Numbered from the stretch's first letter, positions 1 to 8,044 are shown. The stretch: DNA of 64,000 nt from an uncultured Lachnospiraceae bacterium (GCA_947588995.1 CANPZI010000006.1:1-64000), one strand, 5' to 3'. Program-made: numbers and translations. The notes: generated by a model not told the origin, from the sequence alone.

Positions 1-51
1 AAAACAGGTGAATGTGAACGGATGAATTTTGCGTGAAAGGATCAGGAGAGC

Positions 52-1533
52 ATGAGAAAGAGCGGAATTTTGATGCCTGTTTCGAGCATACCGTCCAGAT
101 ACGGGATCGGGACTTTTTCCAGGCAGGCGTATGCGTTTATCGATTCTTTGGAGAAAGCGGGACAGTCCTACTGGCAGATCTTGCCGCTTGGACCTACCGG
201 ATACGGAGATTCCCCCTACCAGTCTTTTTCCACCTTTGCGGGGAATCCCTATTATATTGATCTGGAGGCGCTGGTCGAGGTGGGCTGGCTCACGGCGGCC
301 GACTGCGACAGCTGTGATTTCGGGGACGACGACGAGTACATAGACTACGAGAAAATCTATCTTTCCAGGTTCAAGGTGTTAAAGAAAGCGTTTCGCAAAA
401 GCCGTATCGGGCAGGATGCGGATTATCAGGCCTTTGTCAAAGAGAACGGCGATTGGCTGGACGATTACGCGCTTTATATGGCGGTGAAGAACTCCTTTGG
501 CGGCGTAAGCTGGAGCGAGTGGGACGAGGATATTAAACTCCGCAGGCCCGCGGCGCTGAAACGCTACCGCGAGAAGTACGCGGAGGAAGTGGACTTTTAC
601 AGGTTCCAGCAGTACTTATTTGCAAAGCAGTGGTTTGCACTGAAGGCGTATGCGAACGGCATGGGCATCGAGATTATCGGGGACATCCCGATCTATGTGG
701 CTTTTGACAGCGCGGACACCTGGGCGAACCCGGAACTGTTCCAGCTGGACAAGACGCTGACGCCGGTGGCGGTGGCGGGCTGCCCGCCGGATTCTTTCTC
801 CGCGACAGGACAGCTGTGGGGCAATCCCCTGTACCGCTGGGATTATCACAAGAAGACGGGCTATGCCTGGTGGCTGCGGCGTATGGCGTACTGCTACAAG
901 CTCTATGATGTGGTGCGCATTGACCACTTCCGGGGCTTCGACGAGTATTACTCCATTCCCTACGGGGATGAGACGGCCGAGTTCGGGCACTGGGAGAAGG
1001 GGCCGGGCTACGATATCTTTCAGGCAATCAAGACGAATCTCGGCAAAAAGGCCGTGATTGCGGAGGATCTCGGATTTTTGACCAAATCGGTCATCAATCT
1101 GGTGAAAAAGACCGGCTATCCGGGCATGAAGATCCTGCAGTTTGCGTTCGACTCCCGGGAGGAGAACGATTATCTGCCGCACAACTACACGGCCAACAGC
1201 ATCGTCTACACGGGGACCCACGACAATGACACGACGCTTGGCTGGTTTGGTCAATTGAACCGTAAGGATAAGAAGTTCGCGAGGCGCTATTTGAATATCC
1301 GCGGCAATAAAGATGTGCAGTGGGCCTTTATCCGGGCGGCCATGGCGAGCGTATCTGACACTTGTGTCATTCCCATGCAGGACTATCTGGGGCTGGGGGC
1401 GGAGGCGCGGATCAACATTCCGTCCACGCTGGGAACCAACTGGAAGTGGAGGATGCGCGAGGGCGCGTTCACGGACGAACTGGCGGAGCGCATCTGTGAG
1501 ATGACGAAACTGTACGCCAGACTGCGGCAGTGA
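52..1533 (+). CDS. malQ: 4-alpha-glucanotransferase (amylomaltase)
   Basis: This cytoplasmic GH77 enzyme transfers alpha-1,4-glucan segments between maltooligosaccharides. The 493-residue length is typical of the family. The N-terminus carries the GYGDSPYQSFSTFAGNP region of GH77, and the three catalytic carboxylates can be placed: Asp near residue 291 in VRIDHFRGF, Glu near 338 in IAEDLG, and Asp near 390 in THDNDTT. The start follows an AGGAGAG ribosome binding site. A LacI-type regulator follows about 120 bp downstream on the same strand, which suggests a small maltodextrin-responsive unit. The upstream gene lies outside the window, so operon membership is unknown. Confidence 0.95.
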   Translation: MRKSGILMPVSSIPSRYGIGTFSRQAYAFIDSLEKAGQSYWQILPLGPTGYGDSPYQSFSTFAGNPYYIDLEALVEVGWLTAADCDSCDFGDDDEYIDYEKIYLSRFKVLKKAFRKSRIGQDADYQAFVKENGDWLDDYALYMAVKNSFGGVSWSEWDEDIKLRRPAALKRYREKYAEEVDFYRFQQYLFAKQWFALKAYANGMGIEIIGDIPIYVAFDSADTWANPELFQLDKTLTPVAVAGCPPDSFSATGQLWGNPLYRWDYHKKTGYAWWLRRMAYCYKLYDVVRIDHFRGFDEYYSIPYGDETAEFGHWEKGPGYDIFQAIKTNLGKKAVIAEDLGFLTKSVINLVKKTGYPGMKILQFAFDSREENDYLPHNYTANSIVYTGTHDNDTTLGWFGQLNRKDKKFARRYLNIRGNKDVQWAFIRAAMASVSDTCVIPMQDYLGLGAEARINIPSTLGTNWKWRMREGAFTDELAERICEMTKLYARLRQ

Positions 1534-1600
1534 TGCACCCGGCAGGCGGCGTGGCGCACTGATTTGTAATGGTCCGGCACGGAGATTAAAAATGACAAAG

Positions 1601-1636
1601 ACGCTGGCAGTCTCATGAATGGGAAGCTGCCAGCGT
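1601..1636. promoter_or_regulatory. 10-bp inverted repeat between malQ and the regulator
   Basis: ACGCTGGCAG at 1601-1610 is perfectly complementary to CTGCCAGCGT at 1627-1636. It has no T-run, so it is not a classical intrinsic terminator. It could be an mRNA hairpin separating malQ from the regulator, or an operator for that regulator. Confidence 0.5.
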
Positions 1637-1656
1637 ATGTATGTGGAGAACAGGCT

Positions 1657-2715
1657 ATGGCGGAGACAACGATCAAGGATATAGCGAGACAGTGCGGTGT
1701 GGGAGTGAGTACGGTCTCCAGGGCGATCAACAACCATCCGGACATCAATCCGGCGACGCGGGAGATGGTCATGCGCGTCATTGAGGAGACGGGCTTTATC
1801 CCCAACAACAGCGCCCGCAACCTGAAACGCACGGACGCAAAGTGCATTGCCGCGCTGGTCAAGGGTATCACGAACCCTTTTTTCAGCAGCATGATCCAGA
1901 TCATCGAGGAGGAGACGCAGCGCAACAGATATGCGCTGGTGCTGCGGCACGTGGAAGCTGACGAGGACGAGGTGGATGTGGCGCTGGAACTGGAGAAGGA
2001 GAAGCGGCTCCGGGGCATCGTCTTTCTGGGCGGACGTTTTACGCACGCCGAGGAGAAAATCCGCAAGCTGAAGGTGCCGCTCGTGTTCAGTACGATCGGG
2101 ATCGATATCTCCGACTGGATCGGCAGGGCGGAATTTTCCAATATTGCGGTGGACGACCGGCTGGAGAGCCGTAAGATGACAGAGTATCTTCTGGGATTGG
2201 GGCACCGCAGGATCGCTTTTATCACGGAGCGGCCCGAGGAGGCCATCGGGCGGCGGCGTATCGGCGGCTACCGGGAGGCGTATGCGGACCGCGGGATTGC
2301 GGTGGACGAGAAACTGCTCTGTTATGTGCAGGATGAGATGGATCACTTTTCCCTGGAAAACGGATATGTCACGGCGAAGAAGCTGCTGGAGTCCGGGGAG
2401 AAGGTGACGGCCATCTATGCGGCCTCGGATCTGCTGGCTATCGGCGCCTGTCGGGCGGTCCTGGAGGCCGGGCTGCGTATCCCGGAGGATATCTCTGTGG
2501 CGGGTTACGACGGGATCGCGCTGGGAGAATATTACAATCCCAAGCTGACGACGATCCGGCAGCCCGCCGAGGAGATGGCAAAGCGGACGATCCGGCTGCT
2601 GCTCGACGTGATCGCGGGCAGGCAGGAGCATCAGCAGATCGTATTTCCGGCGGAACTTGTGGAGAGAGAATCCACGGGACCGTGTCCGGCAGGGCTGCCG
2701 GATGCCTCCCGGTGA
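1657..2715 (+). CDS. LacI-family transcriptional regulator
   Basis: This is a DNA-binding repressor or activator of the LacI/GalR family with 352 residues. The N-terminal helix-turn-helix is clear (IKDIARQCGVGVSTVSRAIN), followed by the hinge with NNSARNLK and a periplasmic-binding-protein-like sensor domain ending in the usual SVAGYDG and TTIRQP motifs. The start at 1657 is chosen because it follows a GGAG site and places the HTH at the extreme N-terminus; a longer reading from 1615 would add 14 residues across an inverted repeat. Its position after malQ suggests control of alpha-glucan genes, which is an inference. Confidence 0.9.
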   Translation: MAETTIKDIARQCGVGVSTVSRAINNHPDINPATREMVMRVIEETGFIPNNSARNLKRTDAKCIAALVKGITNPFFSSMIQIIEEETQRNRYALVLRHVEADEDEVDVALELEKEKRLRGIVFLGGRFTHAEEKIRKLKVPLVFSTIGIDISDWIGRAEFSNIAVDDRLESRKMTEYLLGLGHRRIAFITERPEEAIGRRRIGGYREAYADRGIAVDEKLLCYVQDEMDHFSLENGYVTAKKLLESGEKVTAIYAASDLLAIGACRAVLEAGLRIPEDISVAGYDGIALGEYYNPKLTTIRQPAEEMAKRTIRLLLDVIAGRQEHQQIVFPAELVERESTGPCPAGLPDASR

Positions 2716-2841
2716 TGTGTGGGGGTGTGATGTGAGCGGGCGCGGCAGCGGCGTTTTGCCGCAGAACGGGCGTGGACATTGGCGGTTTGCATTTTCTGTC
2801 CGGATGTCTGTGTGCCGCCCATGGCAATCCGTCTTGCGAGT

Positions 2842-3384
2842 TTAGAAGACCCGTCTGCTCATGTTGGAATTGTGGTAGGCGGGATCGCCTGTCACATCCT
2901 GATCGAACCAGTTGAGAGGGATAAAGGCGTTGGCGGTCTCCTCGGAGGGAAACTCCACCTCCGCTATGACGAGCGGCGCGAAGGGCGGTGCGAAGATGTC
3001 CAGCTCCACGCATAGACCAAGTGAGTCAATGGACTGCTCGGCAGACGGCGAGAACTCGTCGGCAGCATCCGCACCCGCCTCGGGGAGACTGACGCCGTCC
3101 GTGAATTTCGGATTTTCGATCGGTATCACATAGCGTTTCTTGGAAATGATATTTCCGTCGGCTTTTTCGCGCAGATGATAATAGGCCGCTTCGTTTAACG
3201 GCAGGTTATATTCCTCTCTGGCCAGAAGCCCTTTTCCCTTGTAGGTCATATAGTAGTCGTCGTCCTGCCTGCGCACCCGCACGACAGGGTCGGTGTTGAG
3301 ATAGGCCTGCTCGATGATGCGGCAGGGATACTGATTTAGATTTTCAGGCAGCCGCCTGACAGTGAATTTGCGTTCGATCTCCAT
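2842..3384 (-). CDS. CYTH domain protein
   Basis: The 180-residue protein starts with the signature EIERKF of the CYTH (CyaB/thiamine triphosphatase) superfamily, whose members hydrolyse or cyclise organic triphosphates or cleave inorganic tripolyphosphate inside a beta-tunnel. Further charged tunnel strands are visible (VVRVRRQDDDYYMTYKGKG and ISKKRYVIP). An AAGGAG site precedes the start. It converges on the LacI-type gene and stands alone. The substrate is not predictable from sequence; tripolyphosphatase activity is common in bacterial members. Confidence 0.88.
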   Translation of the reverse strand: MEIERKFTVRRLPENLNQYPCRIIEQAYLNTDPVVRVRRQDDDYYMTYKGKGLLAREEYNLPLNEAAYYHLREKADGNIISKKRYVIPIENPKFTDGVSLPEAGADAADEFSPSAEQSIDSLGLCVELDIFAPPFAPLVIAEVEFPSEETANAFIPLNWFDQDVTGDPAYHNSNMSRRVF

Positions 3385-3449
3385 GGTGTGCTCCTTGTCT
3401 GCGATTGGTCACCGCTGTGTCGATAGAAAAAATGTATCGGCCATCGTGC

Positions 3450-3707
3450 GATAAGACTTTACATAAGGTTTTGGTTACTTGTTCACGCGCTCTCCAGACT
3501 ATCGTTCACCCGTTGAAGATCGCGCTCGAGCTTTCGCTCAAGTCGTTCATATTCTTTGTTGCGCAGCAGTTCCAGTTCATCCTCGATCCGGATCCGTTCT
3601 TTCCTAAGCTCATCCTTAAATTGAACATCAGTTGGCATTTCAAACATCCTTTCACCCTCCTTTAAAGATCATTATAAAGGGATTTTGCGGCAATGTAAAG
3701 TCTTATC
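3450..3707. mobile_element. 258-bp mini-element with 15-bp perfect terminal inverted repeats
   Basis: GATAAGACTTTACAT at 3450-3464 is exactly repeated in inverse orientation at 3693-3707. The unit encloses a 54-codon gene on the minus strand with its own promoter (TTTACA-N17-TATAAT), whose -35 box lies inside the right inverted end. This resembles a MITE-like or other small mobile unit. No clear target-site duplication was found, so mobility is an inference. A plain hairpin-bounded small gene is the alternative. Confidence 0.4.
3483..3647 (-). CDS. 54-residue charged helical protein, unknown function
   Basis: The gene begins MFEMPTDVQFKDELRKER and ends SLESA. It is almost entirely charged heptad-like helix, very rich in Glu, Arg, Lys and Leu, so a small coiled coil is likely. 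Support for a real gene is strong for its size: the sequence AGGAGGGTGAAAGG precedes the ATG, and a promoter with TTTACA, 17-bp spacing and TATAAT sits just upstream at about 3674-3702. It has no signal peptide or membrane segment. It sits inside the 15-bp inverted repeats, so it may be the cargo or helper of that element. I do not recognise its function. Confidence 0.6.
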   Translation of the reverse strand: MFEMPTDVQFKDELRKERIRIEDELELLRNKEYERLERKLERDLQRVNDSLESA

Positions 3708-3766
3708 CGTTTGTCAAGGCACTACAAAACATACGATAAACCGTCAGTTTGGGATTCCACTTTTTT

Positions 3767-3796
3767 TTGTTGAAAAACCGTGCTATGATATATAAT
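3767..3796 (+). promoter_or_regulatory. Promoter of the DJ-1 family gene
   Basis: TTGTTG at 3767-3772 is followed by 18 bp and TATAAT at 3791-3796. The DJ-1 family gene starts 85 bp further on behind a GGAGGG site. Confidence 0.5.
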
Positions 3797-3880
3797 AGAT
3801 AACAGTAAAGACGCGTTTGTTTCGGACGCATTTTACTTTACAGGAGCTTTGCAGAATATTTATGGAGGGAAAGATAAAAG

Positions 3881-4432
3881 ATGAGCAGAGCGGCGATTTT
3901 TTTTGCGGCGGGATTTGAGGAGATTGAGGCGCTGACGGTGGTGGATGTCCTGCGCAGAGGCGGTATCACGGCGGATATGGTTTCCGTCACGGGCGAGGGT
4001 GAGGTGACGGGCTCCCACGGCATCACGGTGAAGATGGATATGCTGTTCGATGAAGTGGATTTTGGCAAGACGGACATCATTGTCCTGCCGGGCGGTATGC
4101 CGGGTACGACGAACCTGGAGGCGTATCAGCCTCTGATGGAGAAAGTAGACGAATTCTATGAGCAGGGCAAATACATTGCGGCGATCTGCGCGGCGCCGAG
4201 CATCTTCGGACACAAGGGCATCTTAAAAGGAAAGAAGGCATGTTCCAATCCAGGCTTCGAGAGCCATCTGGAGGGTGCGGACGTGTGCCGAGAGAAAGCT
4301 GTGGTGGACGGTCATGTCGTCACGAGCCGCGGCATGGGAACGGCAATTCCTTTTGCACTGGCGATTTTGGAGCAGTTTGCCGGAGCGGAAGCCGCAGAGC
4401 AGATGAAAGGGAAACTGGTCTACACGGCATAA
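3881..4432 (+). CDS. DJ-1/PfpI family protein (YajL/ThiJ type)
   Basis: This 183-residue cytoplasmic protein belongs to the DJ-1/YajL subgroup. The conserved acidic residue lies in GFEEIEA near residue 14, the oxidisable catalytic cysteine in the nucleophile elbow AAICAAPSIF near residue 107, and the typical IVLPGGMPG and VTSRGMGTA segments follow. Family members act on glyoxal-type adducts or as redox-responsive chaperones; which applies here cannot be told. It is monocistronic with its own promoter and GGAGGG site, and a T-rich stretch follows the stop. Confidence 0.92.
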   Translation: MSRAAIFFAAGFEEIEALTVVDVLRRGGITADMVSVTGEGEVTGSHGITVKMDMLFDEVDFGKTDIIVLPGGMPGTTNLEAYQPLMEKVDEFYEQGKYIAAICAAPSIFGHKGILKGKKACSNPGFESHLEGADVCREKAVVDGHVVTSRGMGTAIPFALAILEQFAGAEAAEQMKGKLVYTA

Positions 4433-4497
4433 TTTTTTCGCTTTTTGCATGACATAAGTCTGACAAAACTTACCAAAATAATTTTTTTCATTCCGAA

Positions 4498-4504
4498 CAT
4501 ACTA
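4498..4504 (+). promoter_or_regulatory. Sigma-G/F-like -10 element upstream of the spore protein gene
   Basis: CATACTA matches the forespore sigma factor -10 consensus. The -35 region (AAAATAA about 16 bp upstream) is weak. Its position ahead of a small acid-soluble spore protein gene supports forespore-specific use. Confidence 0.5.
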
Positions 4505-4510
4505 ACATCA

Positions 4511-4643
4511 AGATAAGCGATAAAGTGAGCGCTTGCGCAGATGCGGGATCCGGCGACCGGAGGAGTGTCTGAGATAGGCGCAAAACGGAAGCGCTTATCT
4601 CGATCATATAGATAACAACGCCGGGGTTCCGCGAGGAATCCGG
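4511..4643 (+). promoter_or_regulatory. Structured 5' leader of the spore protein gene
   Basis: Nested complementary segments are visible: AGATAAGCG (4511-4519) with CGCTTATCT (4592-4600), inside it TTGCGC (4534-4539) with GCGCAA (4578-4583), and a CCGG-cga-CCGG hairpin at the tip. A separate hairpin with a GCGA loop (arms around GGTTCC and GGAATCC) lies at about 4622-4643. The leader is unusually long for such a gene. Confidence 0.45.
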
Positions 4644-4669
4644 TCAAATGTATTTCGGAGGTGAAAAAA

Positions 4670-4870
4670 ATGGCAAGCAACAAGACGAACAGAGTCGAGG
4701 TTCCCGAGGCTAAGGCAGCGATGGACCGTTTTAAGACTGAGGTTGCATCCGAGCTTGGCGTAACTCTGAAGGACGGTTACAACGGTGACCTGACGTCCAA
4801 AGAGGCCGGTTCTATCGGTGGCGAGATGGTTCGCAGAATGATTAAGAGCCAGGAAGAGCAGATGAAATAA
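4670..4870 (+). CDS. Alpha/beta-type small acid-soluble spore protein
   Basis: This 66-residue protein coats and protects DNA in the dormant spore and is degraded at germination. The family hallmarks are present: the GPR protease cleavage region TEVASELGV near residues 25-33, and the C-terminal block NGDLTSKEAGSIGGEMVRRMI. The start at 4670 is chosen because the CGGAGGTG just upstream is the ribosome binding site; a GTG at 4661 is part of that site. A strong terminator follows directly. It is the clearest evidence that the organism sporulates. Confidence 0.96.
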   Translation: MASNKTNRVEVPEAKAAMDRFKTEVASELGVTLKDGYNGDLTSKEAGSIGGEMVRRMIKSQEEQMK

Positions 4871-4888
4871 GCCGGAAACGGCAAAAAA

Positions 4889-4925
4889 TGACCCGTCTGA
4901 ATCATCAGGCGGGTTGTTTTTTTGC
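4889..4925 (+). terminator. Intrinsic terminator after the spore protein gene
   Basis: ACCCGTCTGA and TCAGGCGGGT pair around a short ATCA loop and are followed by TTGTTTTTTTT. Confidence 0.9.
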
Positions 4926-4929
4926 GGCG

Positions 4930-5160
4930 GTTATAGTATACTGATGTCGGTACGGAGACGGTGCGCCGCAGCGGCGCGCGGATGCCGTGCCGGTTACCCG
5001 GAAGCTTTTGCTGACGGGATACAGAGAACAGATTCTGACACTCGAAGAGAAGCCCCGGACGGGACTCTGCTGAGAGGGAAGGCCGCCGAGAGACACATAT
5101 GTGGATGGGAGAGTGCGCCTTGCCGGACGCGCTTTTTTACGCGTTTTATTTCGTTGCGCG
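4930..5160 (+). promoter_or_regulatory. Structured leader of the NMT1-like ABC operon (riboswitch candidate)
   Basis: About 300 bp between the spore protein terminator and the lipoprotein gene hold no gene. Visible stems are CGGTACGG with CCGTGCCG enclosing a GCGCC/GGCGC hairpin, a CCCG-AGC-TTTT-GCT-CGGG hairpin, a CAGAG/CTCTG long-range stem, and finally ACGCG/CGCGT followed by TTTTATTT near 5128-5151, which looks like a weak terminator. A possible -10 (TATACT) lies near 4935. I could not match it to the TPP, cobalamin, SAM or guanidine-I cores. Confidence 0.4.
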
Positions 5161-5232
5161 GGCAATGGGACAAGCCGGCAAGCAGTCTCCGGCACCCGAT
5201 GACGGTCAGTCAGAAGGAAAAGGAGAGAACAT

Positions 5233-6381
5233 ATGAAAAAGAGAGCGGTAACGGTAATGATGGGACTGGCGCTGTCCGCCATGATGCTTGCGGGCTGCGG
5301 CGCGAAAGGCGCCGAGAGCGGCGGCGAGGCGCAGCAGGCACAGCCGGCGGAAGAAAGCGCAGACGCTGCGCAGGAAGAGGCGCCGGAGGCTGACGCGGCA
5401 CAGGAGACAGCGCAGGCGGAGACGGCGGAAACAGAAGAGGCGGCTGAACCGGAAGAAGCGCAGGCGGACGACGCGGAGGCTTATGAGGCTGTGGATGTGC
5501 GGGTCGGCTCCCTGAAAGGCCCCACCTCGATGGGACTTGTCTATCTGATGGATCAGGCGGACAAGGGCGAGGCGGCGAACAACTATGAATTTACGATGGC
5601 AGCGGCGGCGGACGAACTGCTTCCCTCCATGATTTCGGGCGATCTGGATATCGTGCTTGTGCCGGCCAATGTGGCGAGCGTCCTGTACAATAAGACGGAG
5701 GGCGGCGTGTCGGTGATCGACATCAACACGCTCGGCGTTCTGTACATGGTGTCGGGCGACAGCACGGTGCAGAGTATGGAGGACCTGAAAGGCAGAACCG
5801 TCTATCTGACCGGCAAAGGGACCACGCCGGATTATGTGCTGCAGTATCTGCTTAAGGAGAACGGCGTCGATGCGGATGTGACGCTGGAGTATAAGTCCGA
5901 GGCCACGGAGGTGGCGGCGGTGCTCGCGCAGACGCCGGATGCCATCGGCGTGCTGCCCCAGCCTTTCGTGACGGCGGCGTGCGCGCAGAATGAGAGCCTG
6001 TCCGTGGTGATGGATCTGACGAAAGAGTGGGCGAACGTGCAGGGCGAGGGCGGCAGCAGCCTGGTGACGGGTGTGACCGTAGTCAGGAATGATTTCCTGA
6101 CAGAGCATCCGGAGGCCGTCGATAAGTTCCTGGAGGAGCACGCGGCGAGCACAGATTACGCCAACGAGCATGTGGAGGAGGCCGCGGAGCTGGTCGCTGC
6201 GGCGGGCATCATCGAGAAAGCGCCGGTGGCGGTCAAGGCTATGCCGCAGTGCAACATCACCTACATCGACGGCGAGGAGATGAAGACGGCACTCTCCGGC
6301 TACCTTGCGGTACTGTTCGAGCAGGATCCGTCTTCCGTGGGCGGCGCCCTTCCTGCCGACGATTTTTACTACATAAACTAG
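5233..6381 (+). CDS. NMT1/TauT-like ABC transporter substrate-binding lipoprotein
   Basis: The 382-residue protein has a lipoprotein signal peptide ending in LAGC, so it is anchored to the outer face of the membrane. A roughly 65-residue low-complexity tether rich in Ala, Glu, Asp and Gln follows. The binding domain (from about residue 85, VDVRVGSLKGPTSMGLVYLMD) has the layout of NitT/TauT/ThiY-type binding proteins, with SGDLDIVLVPAN and the typical helix-rich C-lobe. The ligand (sulfonate, pyrimidine or other) cannot be predicted. It is followed by a permease-ATPase fusion and preceded by a long structured leader. The start follows AAGGAGAG. Confidence 0.85.
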   Translation: MKKRAVTVMMGLALSAMMLAGCGAKGAESGGEAQQAQPAEESADAAQEEAPEADAAQETAQAETAETEEAAEPEEAQADDAEAYEAVDVRVGSLKGPTSMGLVYLMDQADKGEAANNYEFTMAAAADELLPSMISGDLDIVLVPANVASVLYNKTEGGVSVIDINTLGVLYMVSGDSTVQSMEDLKGRTVYLTGKGTTPDYVLQYLLKENGVDADVTLEYKSEATEVAAVLAQTPDAIGVLPQPFVTAACAQNESLSVVMDLTKEWANVQGEGGSSLVTGVTVVRNDFLTEHPEAVDKFLEEHAASTDYANEHVEEAAELVAAAGIIEKAPVAVKAMPQCNITYIDGEEMKTALSGYLAVLFEQDPSSVGGALPADDFYYIN

Positions 6382-6534
6382 GCGCACAAGGGGAACAAGC
6401 GCCGCGGAGCGGCATTTGTTCCCCGGCGCTGTTTAACGAGCAGGCAGTCTGCGAGAGCAGACGATAGAGCGCGAAAAGCGCGGGCCTGCGAGTATAAAAT
6501 TCAGGCGCACAAGGGGAACAAGCGCCGCGGAGCG
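6380..6534 (+). repeat. 32-bp direct repeat pair with hairpin, lipoprotein/permease gap
   Basis: A 32-bp sequence (first copy 6380-6411, beginning AGGCGCACAAGGGGAACAAG) is repeated exactly at 6503-6534. In the first copy GGGGAACAA can pair with TTGTTCCCC at 6417-6425. The 175-bp gap between the lipoprotein and the permease gene consists mainly of these repeats and contains no gene. Confidence 0.8.
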
Positions 6535-6556
6535 AAAATAAACTAAAGAGGTGGAC

Positions 6557-8044
6557 ATGCGGACAAAAATAAGGAAAGCGGTCATTATACTGTTCTGGCT
6601 CGCCGTCTGGCAGGCGGCGGCGGCATGGATCGACAATGTGATTCTGCTGGTGGGGCCTGTAGAGGTTCTGCGCGCCTTTGTGCAGAATATCGCGCAGCCG
6701 GATTTTGTGCGGATCGTTTTCTGTTCTTTCGCGAGGATAGGGCTGGGATTTTTCCTGGCCCTCTTTGCGGGCCTTTTGTGCGGCGCGGTAAGCAGCCGTT
6801 TTGCCTTGCTTGAGGAAGCGCTTGCGCCGGTGATCTCGACGTTAAAATCCATTCCGGTGGCCTCTTTCGTGGTGCTGCTGCTGATCTGGTTCGGTTCTTC
6901 CCACCTGTCTTTTTTCATCAGTTTCCTGATTGTGTTTCCCAACGTGTATGTCAATACGATCGCGGGGCTGCGAAGCGCGGATGAGAAACTGCTGGAGATG
7001 GCGCACGTCTTCGGCATGGGGCGTTTTCGACGTTTCTTTTACCTGTACAGGCCGGCGCTCATGCCGTACCTGAACAGCTGTATGAAGATCTCTCTCGGGA
7101 TGAGCTGGAAGTCTGGCGTGGCGGCGGAGGTGATCGGTCTGCCGGACTACTCGCTGGGGGAACGCCTCTATATGTCCAAGATTTATCTGGATACGGCGGG
7201 GATGTTCGCCTGGACGCTGACAGTCATTCTGCTCAGTTTCCTTTTTGAAAAAGCGGTGCTGCGGCTGGCGGAGGCTTTTGCGGACTGGAGGCCGTACCCG
7301 CTTGTGGCCGCGGGGAAGAGGAGGGAGTCGCGCGCGGCGTCGGTGGCGGAATCTGTACCGGAGGCGGTGCCTGCGGATGTGCAGAGTGCTGCCATGGCTG
7401 CGCCGCGCATCGGAACGGGAGGAATCAGTGTCTCCCATGTCAGCAAGGCTTTTGGGGAGCAGCAGGTGCTTGCGGATTACAGTCTGGATATGAAGTACGG
7501 CGGCCGCTATCTCATGATGGCGCCTTCCGGAGGCGGAAAAACCACGTTCCTGCGGATTCTGACCGGATTGGACAGGGCGGATGCCGGAAGCGTGACAGGC
7601 GTTCCCGCGCACACGGGTATGGTCTTTCAGGAGGATCGGCTCTGCGAGGAGTGCGATGCCGTCTGCAACATCATGCTGGGGATGGGCAGAGGCGCCGGCG
7701 GACAGGGCAGGAGCAGGGCGCAGACTATCGAGTACGTCAGGCGCGAGGCGTCCCGCATTCTGCCGGAGGACAGTCTCACGAAGCCGGTCAGGGAACTGAG
7801 CGGCGGCATGCGCAGGAGAGTGGCCTTTCTCAGGGCGGTGCTTTCGCCCGCGGAGCTGCTCGTGCTGGACGAACCTTTTACCGGGCTGGATGAGGAAAAC
7901 CGTGCGCGCAGCGCGGCTTATCTGACGGAACATCTGGCGGGAAGGACGCTGATCGTCACGACGCACAGGGAGGACGACGTGGCATTATTGCAGGGCGTGA
8001 AAGTGGCACTGGTATTTTCTGAGAGTTTGTGCTATAATGCTTAA
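6557..8044 (+). CDS. ABC transporter permease-ATPase fusion (NMT1/TauT type)
   Basis: One 495-residue chain carries both membrane and motor parts of an importer. Residues 1-245 form a BPD-type permease with several hydrophobic helices and the cytoplasmic EAA-like loop EMAHVFGMGRFRRFF. A linker rich in Ala and Val leads to an ATPase domain from about residue 285 with Walker A (PSGGGKTT near 323), Q-loop (VFQEDR), signature (LSGGMRRR near 413), Walker B (LLVLDEPF) and the H-loop (TTH). In most NitT/TauT systems these are separate proteins. The ATG at 6557 is chosen over the GTG at 6551, which lies inside the AAAGAGGTGG binding site. It pairs with the lipoprotein upstream. Confidence 0.88.
   Translation: MRTKIRKAVIILFWLAVWQAAAAWIDNVILLVGPVEVLRAFVQNIAQPDFVRIVFCSFARIGLGFFLALFAGLLCGAVSSRFALLEEALAPVISTLKSIPVASFVVLLLIWFGSSHLSFFISFLIVFPNVYVNTIAGLRSADEKLLEMAHVFGMGRFRRFFYLYRPALMPYLNSCMKISLGMSWKSGVAAEVIGLPDYSLGERLYMSKIYLDTAGMFAWTLTVILLSFLFEKAVLRLAEAFADWRPYPLVAAGKRRESRAASVAESVPEAVPADVQSAAMAAPRIGTGGISVSHVSKAFGEQQVLADYSLDMKYGGRYLMMAPSGGGKTTFLRILTGLDRADAGSVTGVPAHTGMVFQEDRLCEECDAVCNIMLGMGRGAGGQGRSRAQTIEYVRREASRILPEDSLTKPVRELSGGMRRRVAFLRAVLSPAELLVLDEPFTGLDEENRARSAAYLTEHLAGRTLIVTTHREDDVALLQGVKVALVFSESLCYNA
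8031..8038 (+). promoter_or_regulatory. Extended -10 promoter of tig
   Basis: TGCTATAAT overlaps the last codons of the fusion gene. The TGn extension compensates for a weak -35 region. tig starts about 50 bp downstream. Confidence 0.55.

Noticed and set aside
616-2631. Long open frame of 671 codons on the minus strand opposite malQ and its regulator
   Set aside because: It lies antisense to two clear genes, is rich in Arg, His and Pro as expected of a shadow frame in GC-rich DNA, and shows no recognisable domain.
4661-4669. GTG start for the spore protein gene
   Set aside because: The GTG is part of the CGGAGGTG ribosome binding site; the ATG at 4670 gives the standard family N-terminus.
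4930-5232. Possible TPP, cobalamin or guanidine-I riboswitch before the NMT1-like gene
   Set aside because: Although a GCTGAGA-like string occurs, the remaining conserved blocks of the TPP aptamer are absent, and the cores of the other classes could not be found.
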